DNA of 64,000 nt from Dama dama (lineage: Eukaryota > Chordata > Mammalia > Artiodactyla > Cervidae), in contig NC_083693.1 in NCBI RefSeq assembly GCF_033118175.1, forward strand, positions 24,334,481 through 24,398,480, given 5' to 3'. The stretch's first letter is position 1. Each line of letters opens with the position of its first letter. Shown piece after piece: positions 1 through 11,082 of this stretch. A model generated the notes under the pieces. It was not told the origin of the DNA. It did no database searches and saw nothing but the letters and a program-made list of their open reading frames with translations. Both the position numbers and the translations under genes were made by a program.

Positions 1-220
1 CCTACTGCTCACATTGGCCTGGACATGAGAAATAAACTTTCACTGTACTAAGTCTCTAAGACTAAAGAATGTTTCTTGTGTAGGTAACATTATTAACCTC
101 AACCACAGCCGTGGGTATCATTATTCCCATTTTGTACATATGATAACAATAGTTGGAATTTATTGAATATTTATTATGCACTAGACATTCTAAGTTAGTC
201 TATTACCATCCCTATTTTAT

Positions 221-422
221 GGCCTTCCTTGGTGGCTTAGATGGTAAAGAATTTGCCTGCAATGCAGGAGACTTGGGTTCAATCCCTGGGTTGGAAAGAT
301 CCCCCGGAGAAGGAAACAGCTACCTACTCCAGTATTCTGATCTGGAGAATTCCAAGGGCAGAGGAGCCTGGTGGGCTAGAGTTCTTGGGGTTGCAAAGAG
401 TTGGACATGACTGGGCAACTTT
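221..422 (+). repeat. Bov-tA SINE
   Basis: A tRNA-Glu-like head carries an A-box-like tggcttagatgg at 233-244 and a B-box GGTTCAATCCC at 276-286. The Bov-A body follows (cactccag-type core, 'gcaaagagttggacatgact'). It abuts an opposite-strand copy within about 10 bp, and no clean target duplication is visible, so the pair may have been joined by rearrangement. Confidence 0.95.
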
Positions 423-430
423 CGCATCTC

Positions 431-595
431 TGGACTACAGCCCACCAGGCTCCTCTGTCCATGGGATTTTCCAGGAAAGAATACTGGAGTGGGTTGCTAT
501 TCCCTTCTCTAGGGGATCTTCCTGACCCAGGGATCGAAACCCCATTTCCTGCATTGGCAGGCAGATTCTTCACCGCTGAGCTACCTGGGGAGCCC
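431..595 (-). repeat. Bov-tA SINE lacking its 3' end
   Basis: Reverse-oriented copy running from the body (cccaccaggctcctctgtcc) to the tRNA-like head that ends at 'ggggagccc'. The usual 3' segment (gtgtctgactctttgtgacc on this strand) is missing at the junction with the preceding plus-strand copy, which fits a breakpoint there. Confidence 0.93.
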
Positions 596-1070
596 TTAAA
601 GGTGGCCAGACTCAACCTAAATGGAGTGGGTAAGTGGTTTCTTATCACCCATTTCCTACTGCATCACAAAAGCCTTTTGAGTTTGAAGAAGGAGTTAAAA
701 CTCATGGTATTTCAGTCACTAGAAATGGGATTGGTAACCCTTAGCAGCTGTCACAGATAGGGAGAAGTTTAGGGAGGAAGATGCTAACAATGTTGTCCTT
801 AGGATAGGGGCGATACTCCATTATTTTATCTCACCACCTTTATTCCACCACCTAGTGAACTTAGACATAAAGGAATAATCTTTAAAAAAACGATAGTCCT
901 GGATAAATGACAGCTGTGAACTTCATGAAGCTATGATAAAGAGAAGGTAACTAAATCTTTCTGGGAATTTTATCCTACTGAAGTTACTCTAAATTGTTCA
1001 ACAGGCCCAACTAATTTGGATACTTCCACAGCAAGTACCAGCTCCCTCTGGCTTACTTTTGTAGGCAAGT
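596..1070. other. Interval without recognised genes
   Basis: AT-rich sequence between SINEs. I see no repeat I can name, no splice-bounded coding frame and no strong motif. Confidence 0.6.
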
Positions 1071-1082
1071 GAGTAGCTGGAA

Positions 1083-1279
1083 GCAGGTGGCTCAGTGGTA
1101 AAGAATCCACTTCCAATGCAGGAGACATGGATCTGATCCCTGGGTTGGGATGATCTGCTGGAGCAGGAAATGGGAACCCACTCCACTGTTCTTGCCTGGG
1201 AAACCCCATGGACAGTGGAGGCTGGTGGGCTACAGTCACAAAGAGTCAGACACGACCGAGTGACTGAGCATGCATGCAG
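1083..1279 (+). repeat. Bov-tA SINE with 12-bp TSD
   Basis: The head (ctcagtggtaaagaatccac) and body are recognisable. It is flanked by GAGTAGCTGGAA at 1071-1082 and GAGTAGTTGGAA at 1280-1291, a 12-bp target-site duplication with one mismatch that marks a simple retroposition event. Confidence 0.95.
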
Positions 1280-1291
1280 GAGTAGTTGGAA

Positions 1292-2682
1292 ATAGGAGAT
1301 GTCCATGAGCAGTATCTGCTGAAACAGGAAGACTGACCTGTTGCCCCTCCACTGTGCCACAGGAGCCTCACCCCCAAGACTGGTCCTTCCAAGGTCCTGC
1401 TCATCCTCCTGGTAGCACGCATTCACCTTTAGGGTGGCATGACTGTTTCTTGTTGGCTCCTTAACTGTTATTCTAACTTCCTAATGCATTTTTGGCTAAT
1501 GTTGAAAAATCACAATAACTCTTAAAACTGTTGATTACAGAGAAAAAAAGTCAACAAATGTAGTTCTGGCACTTATTAGTCATATAATAAGTCATACAAA
1601 GCCAAACTCATAACTCTAGCTGCCATTTTTTCTGCTAATGAGATGAAATCACTGGAGTAGGTCTCCAAGGATGCCTAATCTCCAGTGGGTGAATTTATAT
1701 TTAAATGTGAATGGAGGATGTGGGAGGAAAGTGTAGTGGGAGGATGGAGAGAGGTCAGGAACCCAGTACAGGGGAGAGGCACTTGAGTGCCATTACACAG
1801 CTCTTGCAAATTGCCAGCCTGGAGTCCGGCCCTTCCTTTGGCCAGCATCATGGGAATTGTTAAGAGTTCCAGCTAATTCAGTGATTACATAGTTCCTCTA
1901 TTTGGAATACAACATTTGGGATATTTTTTTCCAAAGTTCACATAAAATTTGGTCAGGAGGACAGAGGGAAGAATACGGGTGCTATTTGGGGGTCTATCCG
2001 TGGAACAGATAAACTTTGACTTCGGCCATACCATATCTCTTTGTGGGCTCCATATTCCATGTCATGACATGTGACTCTGAGATTTAGGGGTGTATCTCTT
2101 CTCCAAGCCTTTCCTAACTTCCTTTGATAGCGTATGTAATTAGCTATTTCCCTTCCCTATTAAATTCTGCATATTATCACCACCACTCTGGCTAAATCAG
2201 ACTCAAGAGGCCAACATTATGAAACAAGGATTGGGAAATCTGTCTTCATTAAATAAGAAACAGAATAATTGAGAGGGTCAAGATGGAAAAACAAACCACA
2301 GCTGGGGGATGCTAATAAGAATCAATTGCCTACTTTTGCAAACATTTAGAATTTAAATCAAAGGCATGCCAAGTTATACTATTTCCAATTCTTTTGGAAA
2401 CTGTTTCCTTACACAGTGTTACACAGCCCATCTCAAGTTTGGAATGTGATCCAAGGGACTTAGAATATTTCCTGCCGTATCAATAAACAAGGATGTCACA
2501 GTCATCAGCAATTCCAGCCCTCCAGGGCACTGAATCCCTGAGATCAGCAGCCATGAGCTTGAAGACAGTCCTTACAGGGAGCCCTGAGGAACTCAGGATG
2601 AGAAAAACACAGGATACTGGCCCCTGATAGCTGAGATGCATATCAGAGGAATGATTTCAGCGAGCCCAGACTCTTGCATCTT
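1292..2682. other. Interval without recognised genes
   Basis: About 1.4 kb with no lineage-specific repeat. Composition is mixed and no frame looks coding. It may hold degenerate ancient repeats that cannot be named by eye. Confidence 0.55.
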
Positions 2683-2690
2683 CCCATATG

Positions 2691-2692
<2 letters not shown>

Positions 2693-2727
<35 letters not shown>
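2693..2727 (+). repeat. (GT)n microsatellite
   Basis: About 17 GT units directly at the 3' (left) end of the minus-strand SINE that follows, so it most likely grew from that SINE's tail. It is a likely length-polymorphic marker. Confidence 0.95.
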
Positions 2728-2728
<1 letters not shown>

Positions 2729-2935
2729 ATGTGTTAGTAGCTCAGTCATATCTGACTCTGCAATCCTAGGACTGTAGCCCACCAGGCTCCTCTGTCTATG
2801 AAATTCTCCAGGCAAGAATATAGGAGTGGGTTGCTATTCCCTTCTCCAGGGGATCTTCCCAACCCAGGGATCCAACCCACCTGCCTTGCAGGTGGATTCT
2901 TTACCACCTGGGAACCTCAGCCACAAGGGAAGCCC
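2728..2935 (-). repeat. Bov-tA SINE with (CA)n tail
   Basis: Reverse copy whose head ends in 'gggaagcccc'. With its GT-repeat tail it lies between CCCATATGTA (2683-2692) and CCCTTATGTA (2936-2945), a 10-bp duplication with one mismatch. This places the microsatellite inside the inserted unit. Confidence 0.92.
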
Positions 2936-2945
2936 CCCTTATGTA

Positions 2946-4290
2946 AAAAAGTGCTAAATTCCTTAACTTGAGATCTCTGGTTTTCTTTAACTCACAAAAA
3001 TATTTTTGATGTTCAGACTACCTGCCCTTTGTTGCAAAATTCTATATAATCTGACTCCTCCCCGCCTTCTACCCAACTCCCACCTTCTCAGAACAGTTCT
3101 CTCAGTGTCATTTGAGATGCTGTTTCCTGGGCTTGAAGTCCTAAAAATTCCTACTGAACAAAACAACTCTCAGTTTTCAGGTTTTGACTGCTTTTTAAGT
3201 CAACGTCCATCATTTCATTATCTTGGAGTTGCGTTTTTGAATTTCTAAAATTGTATGGAAGAGTTTACATTTCATGTTACATAAATAGAGCTATGTTCCA
3301 GTTAACTCAGTTTCTTCCAATTCCACATCAATAGAATATACAGTAATGGCCCAAGGGTTATTCACATCTATACTAAGTTGCTATAGAAAGTCAGTTTTAT
3401 CCGAGCTGAAAAGATTTAGACTACCAACATGTAATGAGAAAAATGGACTGTTCATGCTTCTTTTCCGGTTATAAAAAATGTTTCCAAGATTCATCACTGA
3501 CTCATGTGAATATGAAACATGTTACCTATCAAATATGTTCCCATAGTATAGCTGATGTCACCACAAAAGTAACCACTTGACAAGACATAAAGGAAGAAAA
3601 GTACCTTAACTCAGAAGAAATATCCAATTTGATTGCTTCTATGTGCTGTCCCTTTTCACTTCTCTATCTTGGCTTCAATTTTTAAGCACTGTCAATGAGT
3701 GATGCTTTTAATTTGAGGAAAGGGATATTATATGGATGCACACAAATTAGCAGGAGAGGGCAATTTAATTACAAAGGAGTCAGATTCTTGCTGAGAAATA
3801 TTGATGACTGTGTCCTGAGAGTTTCCACCTTGTCTAAAATGTATTAAAACTGAAAACTGAAGAAGAAATACAATGGACATTCTGTAACAGGCTTAATTTG
3901 GAAAATAGAAAGGCAGTTCTATGCAACATAACTTCTATTTAAGTGCTATTTTTGCTTGAACTAAAGATATTTTATAGGCATTTCCTCAATAACCTTCCTT
4001 GTAAGGCAACTTTACTAATTGATTTAAGGAATAAAAGGTCAGCACTCACCCCCCCCCCCCCACCCCGCCATTTTACTAACTGGCTCCATAACCTTAGAAA
4101 GAAAACCATAATTCATTGATCACCAAATACAATCCGGGTACCATCAATTCAATAAATATCCATTGATTCTCCTTTTATACTGGCAGTGAGTTAAGTCTTG
4201 GAAATGATAGGGACAGAGTAAAGGGACAAAAGAGGTGATTAATAGTTAATTCCACTAGGGGATTGTAATTAAAAAGATATGGGAGACCCC
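2946..4290. other. Interval without recognised genes; poly-C tract
   Basis: AT-rich, with no repeat I can name. A run of 13 C sits at 4049-4061 just before 'accccgcc'. A short frame at 3006-3248 has no family resemblance and I do not call it. Confidence 0.55.
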
Positions 4291-5670
4291 TGTAAGTTAA
4301 TGATTACTCAAGAAAGCACATTTGCTTAACCACAAAATCAAGCAGGCTTACTTAGCTACAAAACCATGCAACAGAAGCACGGGACACGCCCCAAATGATA
4401 AAACAATGGTGGCAGGAGCCCTACATCCTGCCCAGCGAGCCCAGTAAGTTAGTGATTCCTAGGACATGCTCTCTGCACACATTAAAAACAATCATTTGTT
4501 AATGTAGCTTGACGACTCAGGGACTAGAAAACTCCCCTGCTCAACCTGCAGGAGGAACTAATGATGGAAACACGCCATCTACTCAAGAAACAAAGAAGGT
4601 CTCTCCCTCTCCCTACTGTTCCTTTGTTTAAAAAACTGTAGCCTGCTAAGTTCTTGGAGCATGGCATTTCTCACCTGCCCACTTGTAAGCCTCAAAAATG
4701 TCCTATTCTAATAAATCACATATATGCAGAGTGCATCATGAGAAACACTGGGCTGGAAGAAGCACAAGCTAGAATCAAGATTGCCGGCAGAAATATCAAT
4801 AACGTCAGATATGCAGATGACACCACACTTACGGCAGAAAGCAAAGAAGAACTAAAGAGCCTCTTGATGAAAGTGAAAGAGGAGAGTGAAAAAGTTGGCT
4901 TAAAACTCAACATTCAGAAAACTAAGATCATGGCATCTGGTCCCACCACTTCATGGCAAATAGATGGGGAAACAGTGGAAACATTTTTTGAGGCTCCAAA
5001 ATCACTGCAGATGGTGATTGCAGCCTTGAATTAAAAGAAGCTTACTGCTTGGAAGGAAAGTTATGACCAACCTAAATAGCATATTAAACAGCAGAGATAT
5101 TTCTTTGCCAACAAAGGTCCATCTAATCAAGGCTATGGTTTTTCAAGTATTCATGTATGGATGTGAGAGTTTGACTATAAAGAAAGCTGAGCACTGAAGA
5201 ATTGATGCTTTTGAACTGTGGTGTTGGAGAAGACTCTTGAGAGTCTCTTGGACTGCAAGGAGATCCAACCAGTCCATCCTAAAGGAGATCAGTCCTGGGT
5301 ATTCATTGGAAGGACTGATGCTGAAGCTGAGACTCCAATACTTCGACCACCTGATGTGAAGAGCTGACACATTGGAAAAGACCCTGATGCTGGGAGGGAT
5401 TGGGGGCAGAGGAGAAGGGGACGACAGAGGATGAGATGGCTGGATGGCATCACCAACTCGATGGACATAAGTTTGGGTGGATTCTGGGAGTTTGTGATGG
5501 ACAGGGAGGCCTGGCATGCTGTGGATCACGGGGTTGCAAAGAGTCAGACACGACTGAGCGACTGAACTGAACTGAACTGAACTGAATAAATCACTTCTTA
5601 TCTACCACTTTGCTCTTGCTGAATTCTCTGTACTGAGACATAAAGGACTATAAGGTACCAGAGCTCTTCA
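4291..5670 (+). mobile_element. Solo ERV LTR, split by a BovB insertion
   Basis: The two halves (4291-4719 and 5595-5670, about 505 bp together) begin TGTAAGTTAA and end GCTCTTCA, fitting TG...CA LTR ends. The flanks GACCCC (4285-4290) and GAGCCC (5671-5676) could be a 6-bp target duplication with one mismatch. A poly(A) signal AATAAA (4710-4715) is followed by an R/U5-like tail (ctttgctcttgctgaattctc). No gag, pol or env lies beside it, so it looks like a solo LTR left by recombination. The exact ERV family is unknown to me. Confidence 0.72.
4720..5584 (+). mobile_element. BovB (RTE) LINE, 5'-truncated, inside LTR
   Basis: A BovB 3' fragment of 865 bp, flanked by AATAAATCAC at 4710-4719 and 5585-5594 (perfect 10-bp duplication within the LTR). 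It encodes the end of the reverse transcriptase: a frame open to 5034 includes YADDTTL of the RT active site. Downstream, the same protein is recognisable only across frame breaks (for example the region matching '[12 protein letters not shown]' near 5200-5235). It ends with the (TGAAC)n-like tail at 5565-5584. Non-functional. Confidence 0.95.
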
Positions 5671-5805
5671 GAGCCCCCATGAAATGACACTAATCTGCTT
5701 TAGAAAGAAGATGGAAAAGATATGACCTTTTTCCAAGAGGCTCACAGTCTAGTAATGCAACATAAAATGCATCTGAAGGTTTAACAATATACTGATATAC
5801 TGTAT

Positions 5806-5994
5806 GGGTTTCCCTCATGGCTCAGCTGGTAAAGAATCCACCTGCAATGTGGGAGACCTGGGTTTGATCCCTGGGTTGGTAAGATCCTCTGGAGAAGAGA
5901 GAGGCTACCCACTCCAGTATTCTGGCCTGGAGAATTCCATGGCCTATATAGGGGTTGCAAAGAGTTGCACACAACTGAGCGACTCTCACTTTTC
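5806..5994 (+). repeat. Bov-tA SINE
   Basis: Head 'gggtttccctcatggctcag', B-box GGTTTGATCCC, body with a deletion near 'tggcctatataggggttgc'. A short (AT)n run follows at 5997-6009. Confidence 0.93.
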
Positions 5995-6023
5995 AGATAT
6001 ATATATATAAAATGTAAGCTATA

Positions 6024-7327
6024 TGGGGGTCCCACAGAGAGAGAATGATGCCAAAAACTTGGTCTCTGTTCACTGGTGCTGAATCAAATCTCAGAGTTTT
6101 GGCTGAAGTAGAAAAGAGTAGCTTTATTGCTTGGCCAACCAAAGTGGGACAAAGCAGGCTCCTGCCCTGAAAAACCATGTGTCCCAACTTAGTAGGATTT
6201 GACAAGGAGTTTTATAGCAATGGTTCAAGGGTAGGGTTACTGATAAGATTAGGGTGTGTGCTGGGCCTCCAGTCCTCTAATCTTGTTATTACCATTCAGT
6301 CCCTCAGTCCTGTCTGACTGTGAATCCATGGAATGCAGCGTGGGCTCCAGGTTTCCCTGTCTTTTGCCATCTCCTGGAGTGTGCTCAATTTCATGTCCAT
6401 TGAGTCAGTGATGGTATCCAATCATCTCATCCTCTGTCATCCTCTTCTCCTCCTCCCCTCAATGTTTCCCAATATCAGGGTCTTTTCCAATGAGTTGGTT
6501 CTTCACATCAGGTGGCCAAAGTATTGTAGCTTCAGCTTCAGCATCAGTTCTTCCAGTGAATATTCAGGGTTGATTTCCTGTAGGATTGACTGGTTTGATT
6601 TCCTTGCTGTCCAAGGGACTCTCAAGAGTCTTCTCCAACACCATAATTCAAAAGCATCAATTCTTTGGCACTCAGTCTTCTTTATGGTCCAAATCTTACA
6701 TCTGTACATGACTACTGGAAAAACTGTAGCTTTGACTACATAGACCGTTGTTGGCAAAGTGATGTCTCTGCATTTCAATATGCTGTCTAGGTTTATCATA
6801 GCTTTTCTTCCAAGGAGCAAGTGTCTTTTAATTTCATGGCTGCAGTCACCATCTGCAGTGATTCTGGAGCTCAAGAAAATGAAATCTGTCGCTGGCTCCA
6901 CTTTTTCCCCTTCTGTTCACCATCGCAGGTAATCTTGATGACTGTCTCTGATTCCTTTAATGTAGCCTCATGTGGTCTTTCTCTGGTATGAAGAATGCTG
7001 CCATTTGCCATTTGTTGTGTTTTAATCCTATAAAGAGCTTTAAGATATTATTATGTGTATCCCTTGTGGGGGAACCAGGACCTGTCCCAAGGCTACACTA
7101 CAGTTTCCTGGTTGCCCCTCCCTTGACTTTGCATCCCTTACCTTCCTGGATTATCAACTGAATTAGCTTCTGCCCCTTGGAACTCAGGGAAGGTCATAGA
7201 GACAGGAGGCCAGAAACAGGGGACAGCATGGCTTCTGTGCCCAGGGACCCCGCAGGGTCCTTCTTGGTTTCATGAGTAGTCATATGTTATCTCTTTAAAG
7301 CCCCCTTAGTTGATTCTTAGTTTAGCA
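6024..7327 (-). mobile_element. ERV LTR, minus strand, split by BovB
   Basis: On the minus strand, 6024-6285 reads as R/U5: AATAAA in a 'GCAATAAAGCTACTC' context, then CCAAAACTCTGAG and an end in GGGACCCCCA. The part at 6938 to about 7327 would be U3 and begins TGCTAAAC on the minus strand. The two parts total about 650 bp. The ends are inferred from TG...CA and no clean target duplication is seen, so the right boundary is uncertain. No retroviral protein region is present. Confidence 0.6.
6286..6929 (-). mobile_element. BovB LINE fragment inside LTR
   Basis: Minus-strand BovB 3' end, flanked by TAATCTTG at 6278-6285 and 6930-6937. The 132-codon frame 6503-6901 (minus) covers the C-terminal part of the BovB protein ([13 protein letters not shown], then WTARKSNQSIL). 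The last roughly 70 codons and the tail are frame-disrupted. Cannot encode an active enzyme. Confidence 0.93.
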
Positions 7328-7538
7328 GGCTAGGAAACCAAAATGTATGGAAACTGTATAATATAGGAGATAATCACCCACTTCCAAAGCATATGCTCTT
7401 TCTACTACACCAAGGAAGGGGAAAAATTTTCAACTCATTTTCTACAGAAAGTGATGAGAATGACATCCTAATGCAACAAGCATGTAGGATGGATAAAACT
7501 GAAAGCATGAATATTTATCAAACATCTACTCGCATCCA

Positions 7539-7745
7539 GGGCTTCCCTGGGAGTTTAGTGATAAGGAATCCTCCTGTCAATGCAGGAGACGCAAGTTTGA
7601 TTCCTGGATCAGGAAGATTCCCCTGGAGGAAATGACAGCCTGCTATAGTATTCTTGCCTGGAAAATCCCACGGATGGAGGAACCTGGTGGGCTATAATCC
7701 AAGGGTTTGTAAAAGAGTAGGACATGACTGATAGAATAAACAACT
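7539..7745 (+). repeat. Bov-tA SINE
   Basis: Head 'ggcttccctgggagtttag', B-box-like GTTTGATTCC, body diverged ('ctatagtattcttgcctgg'). A possible short duplication ATCCAG occurs before it and near 7752. Confidence 0.92.
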
Positions 7746-7769
7746 AGTAGGATCCAGATACTTTTCCAG

Positions 7770-7895
7770 GCACTTTATATGTGTTAAATTATTTAATCCT
7801 CCCACCATCAATTACATCAGGTAATGTAATTATCATCCTCAGTTTACTAAGGGGGAAGTGGAAAAGGATCATGAAGTTACTTGCTTAAAAGTATG
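7770..7895 (-). repeat. MIR SINE, degenerate
   Basis: Contains the core-type order seen in MIR on the reverse strand: 'tttaatcctcccaccatc', then 'tatcatcctcagtttactaag' and 'gaagttacttgctt'. Ancient and mutated. Confidence 0.6.
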
Positions 7896-8949
7896 CCAGT
7901 GATATTTGTCTAAGCCACTGCACATCTCAGATGGAACACTGAGGAGTGAGAAGATACTGGAGCACAACAAGATTGAAGAGTCTTCCAACAGGAATGCTCT
8001 TTTTTGGGGTATGGGGCAAAAGTCTTAGCTCTCCTAAGCAACTTCCCCTTTGGGCATTCAGTCCCATCTGGATATATAGACACAAGTGAAGACAACTAGA
8101 AGTCATTAGTCAGGAAGATGGAAGAATGTTCTGGAAAGAGAGCGTTTGAAGGGAAGAGGGATTTAGGCAGAGACAACATTAGAAAGCAAGGTGTGAAATG
8201 CCTACCTTCTTGGCTGCTAACTCCTAGCAGAAATAACTGTCCCTTCTTCCCTGGAGAAGGCTGTGTATTATGGCTCAGAATGGGAGACTACTTGCCTGTG
8301 AGCCCAGGGGAAGGGAAGAGTTTACTTCCAGAGTGCCATGGGTTTGGCGAAGAATTGTTACCCTCCTACCAGAGTGGTCCATCCGTTTTTCCTTACTTAG
8401 GGAAAAGCATCCTTTGCCTCCACTCTTCTAAGGGGCTGGAGAGATGTCACCTTTGAAATGATTGGGCTACTGCTTCCTTAAAACCCCGTCCCCATGGGGT
8501 GATTTTCCACCCTGCTCTAAAGGCCCAGTTCACAAATCATTTCCTCATACAGAAGCCTTCTGCTGTTACTAAGATGACCAGTCATTTTCATCCTGACCAG
8601 GGCAACCAATTCATCTTCATTTGCTCGGGACTTGCCCAATTTTAGCACAGAAAGTCCCATGTCCCAGGAAATCCCTCAGTCATGGGCAAAGGAGCATATT
8701 TGGTCATTCTCACTTACTTGAACCCTGTTGGCCTCTTGCCAACCCACAGCTGGAGCCTCAGTATATTCATTCTACCACCTTGTGTCCCTCCACCTGATGT
8801 TCAAGACCTCTAAGAGTCCTACTTCCCAAACCTCATGCCTCCACCCACTCTGGACAGTTTCCTAGAGGCTTCATCTATGAAATAAACATCCCATGTGTGC
8901 ACCCATGACTTATTACATGCAAAATTCAATCCCACTTGTTATCTCATAG
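7896..8949. other. Interval without recognised genes
   Basis: Open frames at 7910-8095 (minus) and 8118-8456 (plus) show no domain, no biased composition and no supporting splice context, so I leave them uncalled. No lineage-specific repeat is seen. Confidence 0.55.
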
Positions 8950-9090
8950 AATCTTCCAAGAGTCCATAAAAAGGTCAAACAGTATTTCTAAACATTCTGA
9001 TCTTACAGATGATAAAATTATGGTTTGGGTGGAGACGATTTACTGATGATAACACAGCTAGGGTGGGGCAGCATTAGACCTTCCCTTTTC
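8950..9090 (-). repeat. MIR SINE, degenerate
   Basis: Reverse MIR features: 'cttacagatgataaaattatgg', then 'taacacagctagggtggggcag', corresponding to the tail and core of MIR on the other strand. Confidence 0.55.
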
Positions 9091-9105
9091 AAGATCCTGG
9101 GCTTG

Positions 9106-9225
9106 AAAGCTGACTCAAATTCACATCCTGGCCCAGCCATTCAAGCTGTGTGATTTTGCACTATGAATTTTTCCATGTCTCCACTTACTAACCTGAAATT
9201 TGGAAAAGTAACCCAGAACTTCTTA
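9106..9225 (+). repeat. MIR SINE
   Basis: The order 'tcaaattcacatcctggccc', 'agctgtgtgattttgcac', 'tgtctccacttactaac' follows the MIR consensus (caaatcctggctc..agctgtgtgacc..). It lies next to a reverse MIR piece. Confidence 0.65.
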
Positions 9226-9280
9226 AATTAAATGAAATTGTATGCACATATGATAAATGCTTAGTGAGCAGTAGCTTTTA

Positions 9281-10715
9281 GGATAGTTTGTCACTGCGTA
9301 AAGTGCTGCACTCAGTATGCCAGCAAATTTGGAGAACTCACCAGTGGCCACAGGACTGGAAAAGGTCAGTTTTCATTCCAATCCCAAAGAAAGGCAATCC
9401 CAAAGAATGCCCAAACTACCGCACAATTGCACTCATCTCACACGTTAGTAAAGTAATGCTCAAAATTCTCCAAGCCAGGCTTTAGCAACACACAAACTGT
9501 GAACTTCCAGATGTTCAAGCTGGTTTTAGAAAAGGCAGAGGAACCAGGGATCAAATTGCCAACATCCGCTGGATCATCGAAAAAGCAAGAAAGTTCCAGA
9601 AAAACATCTATTTCTGCTTTATTGACTGTGCCAAAGCCTTCGACTATGTGGATCACAATAAACTGTGGAAAATTCTGAAAGAGATGGGAATACCACACCA
9701 CCTGGCCTGCCTCTTGAGAAACCTGTATGCATGCAGGTCAGGAAGCAGCAGTTAGAACTGGGCATGGAACAACAGACTGGTTCCATATAGGAAAAGGAGT
9801 ACATCAAGGCTGTATATTGTCACCCTGCTTATTTAACTTACATGCAGAGTACATCATGAGAAATGCTGAGCTGGAGGAAGCACAAGCTGGAATCAAGATT
9901 GTTGGGAGAAATATCAATAACCTCAGATATGCAGATGACACCACCCTTATGGCAGAAAGTGAAGAGGAACTAAAAAGCCTCTTGATGAAAGTGAAAGAGG
10001 AGAGTGAAAAAGTTGGCTTAAAGCCCAACATTCAGAAAACTAAGATCATGGCATCTGGTCCCATCACTTCATGGCAAATAGATGGGGAAACAATGGAAAC
10101 AGTGAAAGACTTTATTTTGGGGGACTCCAAAATCACTGCAGATGGTGATTGCAGCCATGAAATTAAAAGATGCTTACTCCTTGGAAGGAAAGTTATGACC
10201 AACCTAGACAGCATATTAAAAAGCAGAGACATTACTTTGCCAACAAAGGTCCGTCTAGTCAAGGCTATGGTTTTTCCAGTGGTCATGTATGGATGTGAGA
10301 GTTGGACTGTGAAGAAAGCTGAGTGCCTAAGAATTGATGCTTTTGAGCTGTGGTGTTGGAGAAGACTCTTGAGAGTCCCTTGGACTGCAAGGAGATCCAA
10401 CCAGTCCATCCTAAAGGAGATCAGTCCTGGGTGTTCATTGGAAGGACTGATGTTGAAGCTGAAACTCCAATACTTTGGCCACCTCATGCGAAGAGTTGAC
10501 TCATTGGAAAAGACCCTGATGCTGGGAGGGATTGGGGGCAGGAGGAGAAGGGAACGACAGAGGATGAGATGGCTGGATGGCATCACCGACTCGATGGACA
10601 TGAGTTTGAGTAAACTCCTGGAGTTGGTGATGGACAGGCAGGCCAGGCGTGCTGCGATTCATGGGGTTGCAAAGAGTCGGACACGACTGAGCGACTGAAC
10701 TGACTGACTGACTGA
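9281..10715 (+). mobile_element. BovB (RTE) LINE, 5'-truncated, 1.4 kb
   Basis: Begins inside the RT region ('SVCQQIWRTHQWPQDWKRS', FIPIPKKGNPKECPNYRTIAL) and runs to the (TGAC)n tail at 10698-10715. The first part stops at the codon after 'LQARL' (9485), and small indels around 9700-9730 shift the frame. From 9727 the frame is open to the native stop. A typical full BovB is about 3.2 kb, so the endonuclease half is absent. No clear target duplication was found. Confidence 0.96.
9727..10698 (+). pseudogene. BovB reverse transcriptase, C-terminal 323 codons (fragment)
   Basis: Open for 323 codons. It starts just before the '[22 protein letters not shown]' block, then [13 protein letters not shown] (YADD catalytic motif of the RT palm, residues about 68-71). 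The conserved thumb/connection region follows ([41 protein letters not shown]), ending '[31 protein letters not shown]'. The family protein has an N-terminal APE-like endonuclease and RT fingers; both are missing here. The frame therefore reflects recent age rather than function. The first Met is simply the first ATG after an upstream frameshift. Confidence 0.9.
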
Positions 10716-11070
10716 ATGTTTTGTTTCTCATGGGGAAGGAGGAGTCTTTGAATAAAAGAAGGATTCCTTACCATGGGAAGAAGTTTAAGCTTTCCCAGCT
10801 GAGCTTGAACTGGGTGAATTAGTCAGAATAAGTATGTACTCCAGGATTTAGAATGACAGGGTCAAAGGGAAAGGAGATGCTCCCCCCACCCTCCCCCAAC
10901 CCGCACTGGTCATCCTCTGCTGTTATTCCCCATAGCTGATTGACTATTTGCACTGTTCAAAGGAATCCATTTGCAGCCTATAGATGAACATTGTGGAGAA
11001 TCTCAGAGCACCCACAATCCTCTGACTGCTGGAACTCTTCTTAGTTTCAATGGCTCAATCAAAGCTTTAG
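10716..11070. other. Interval without recognised genes
   Basis: Contains a C-rich tract around 10881-10903 ('ctccccccaccctccccc'). No gene or repeat that I recognise. Confidence 0.55.
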
Positions 11071-11082
11071 ATCACTGTGCAT

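Noticed and set aside
153..760. Overlapping frames of 85-119 codons
   Set aside because: They translate Bov-tA SINEs; similar peptides recur at every SINE in the window.
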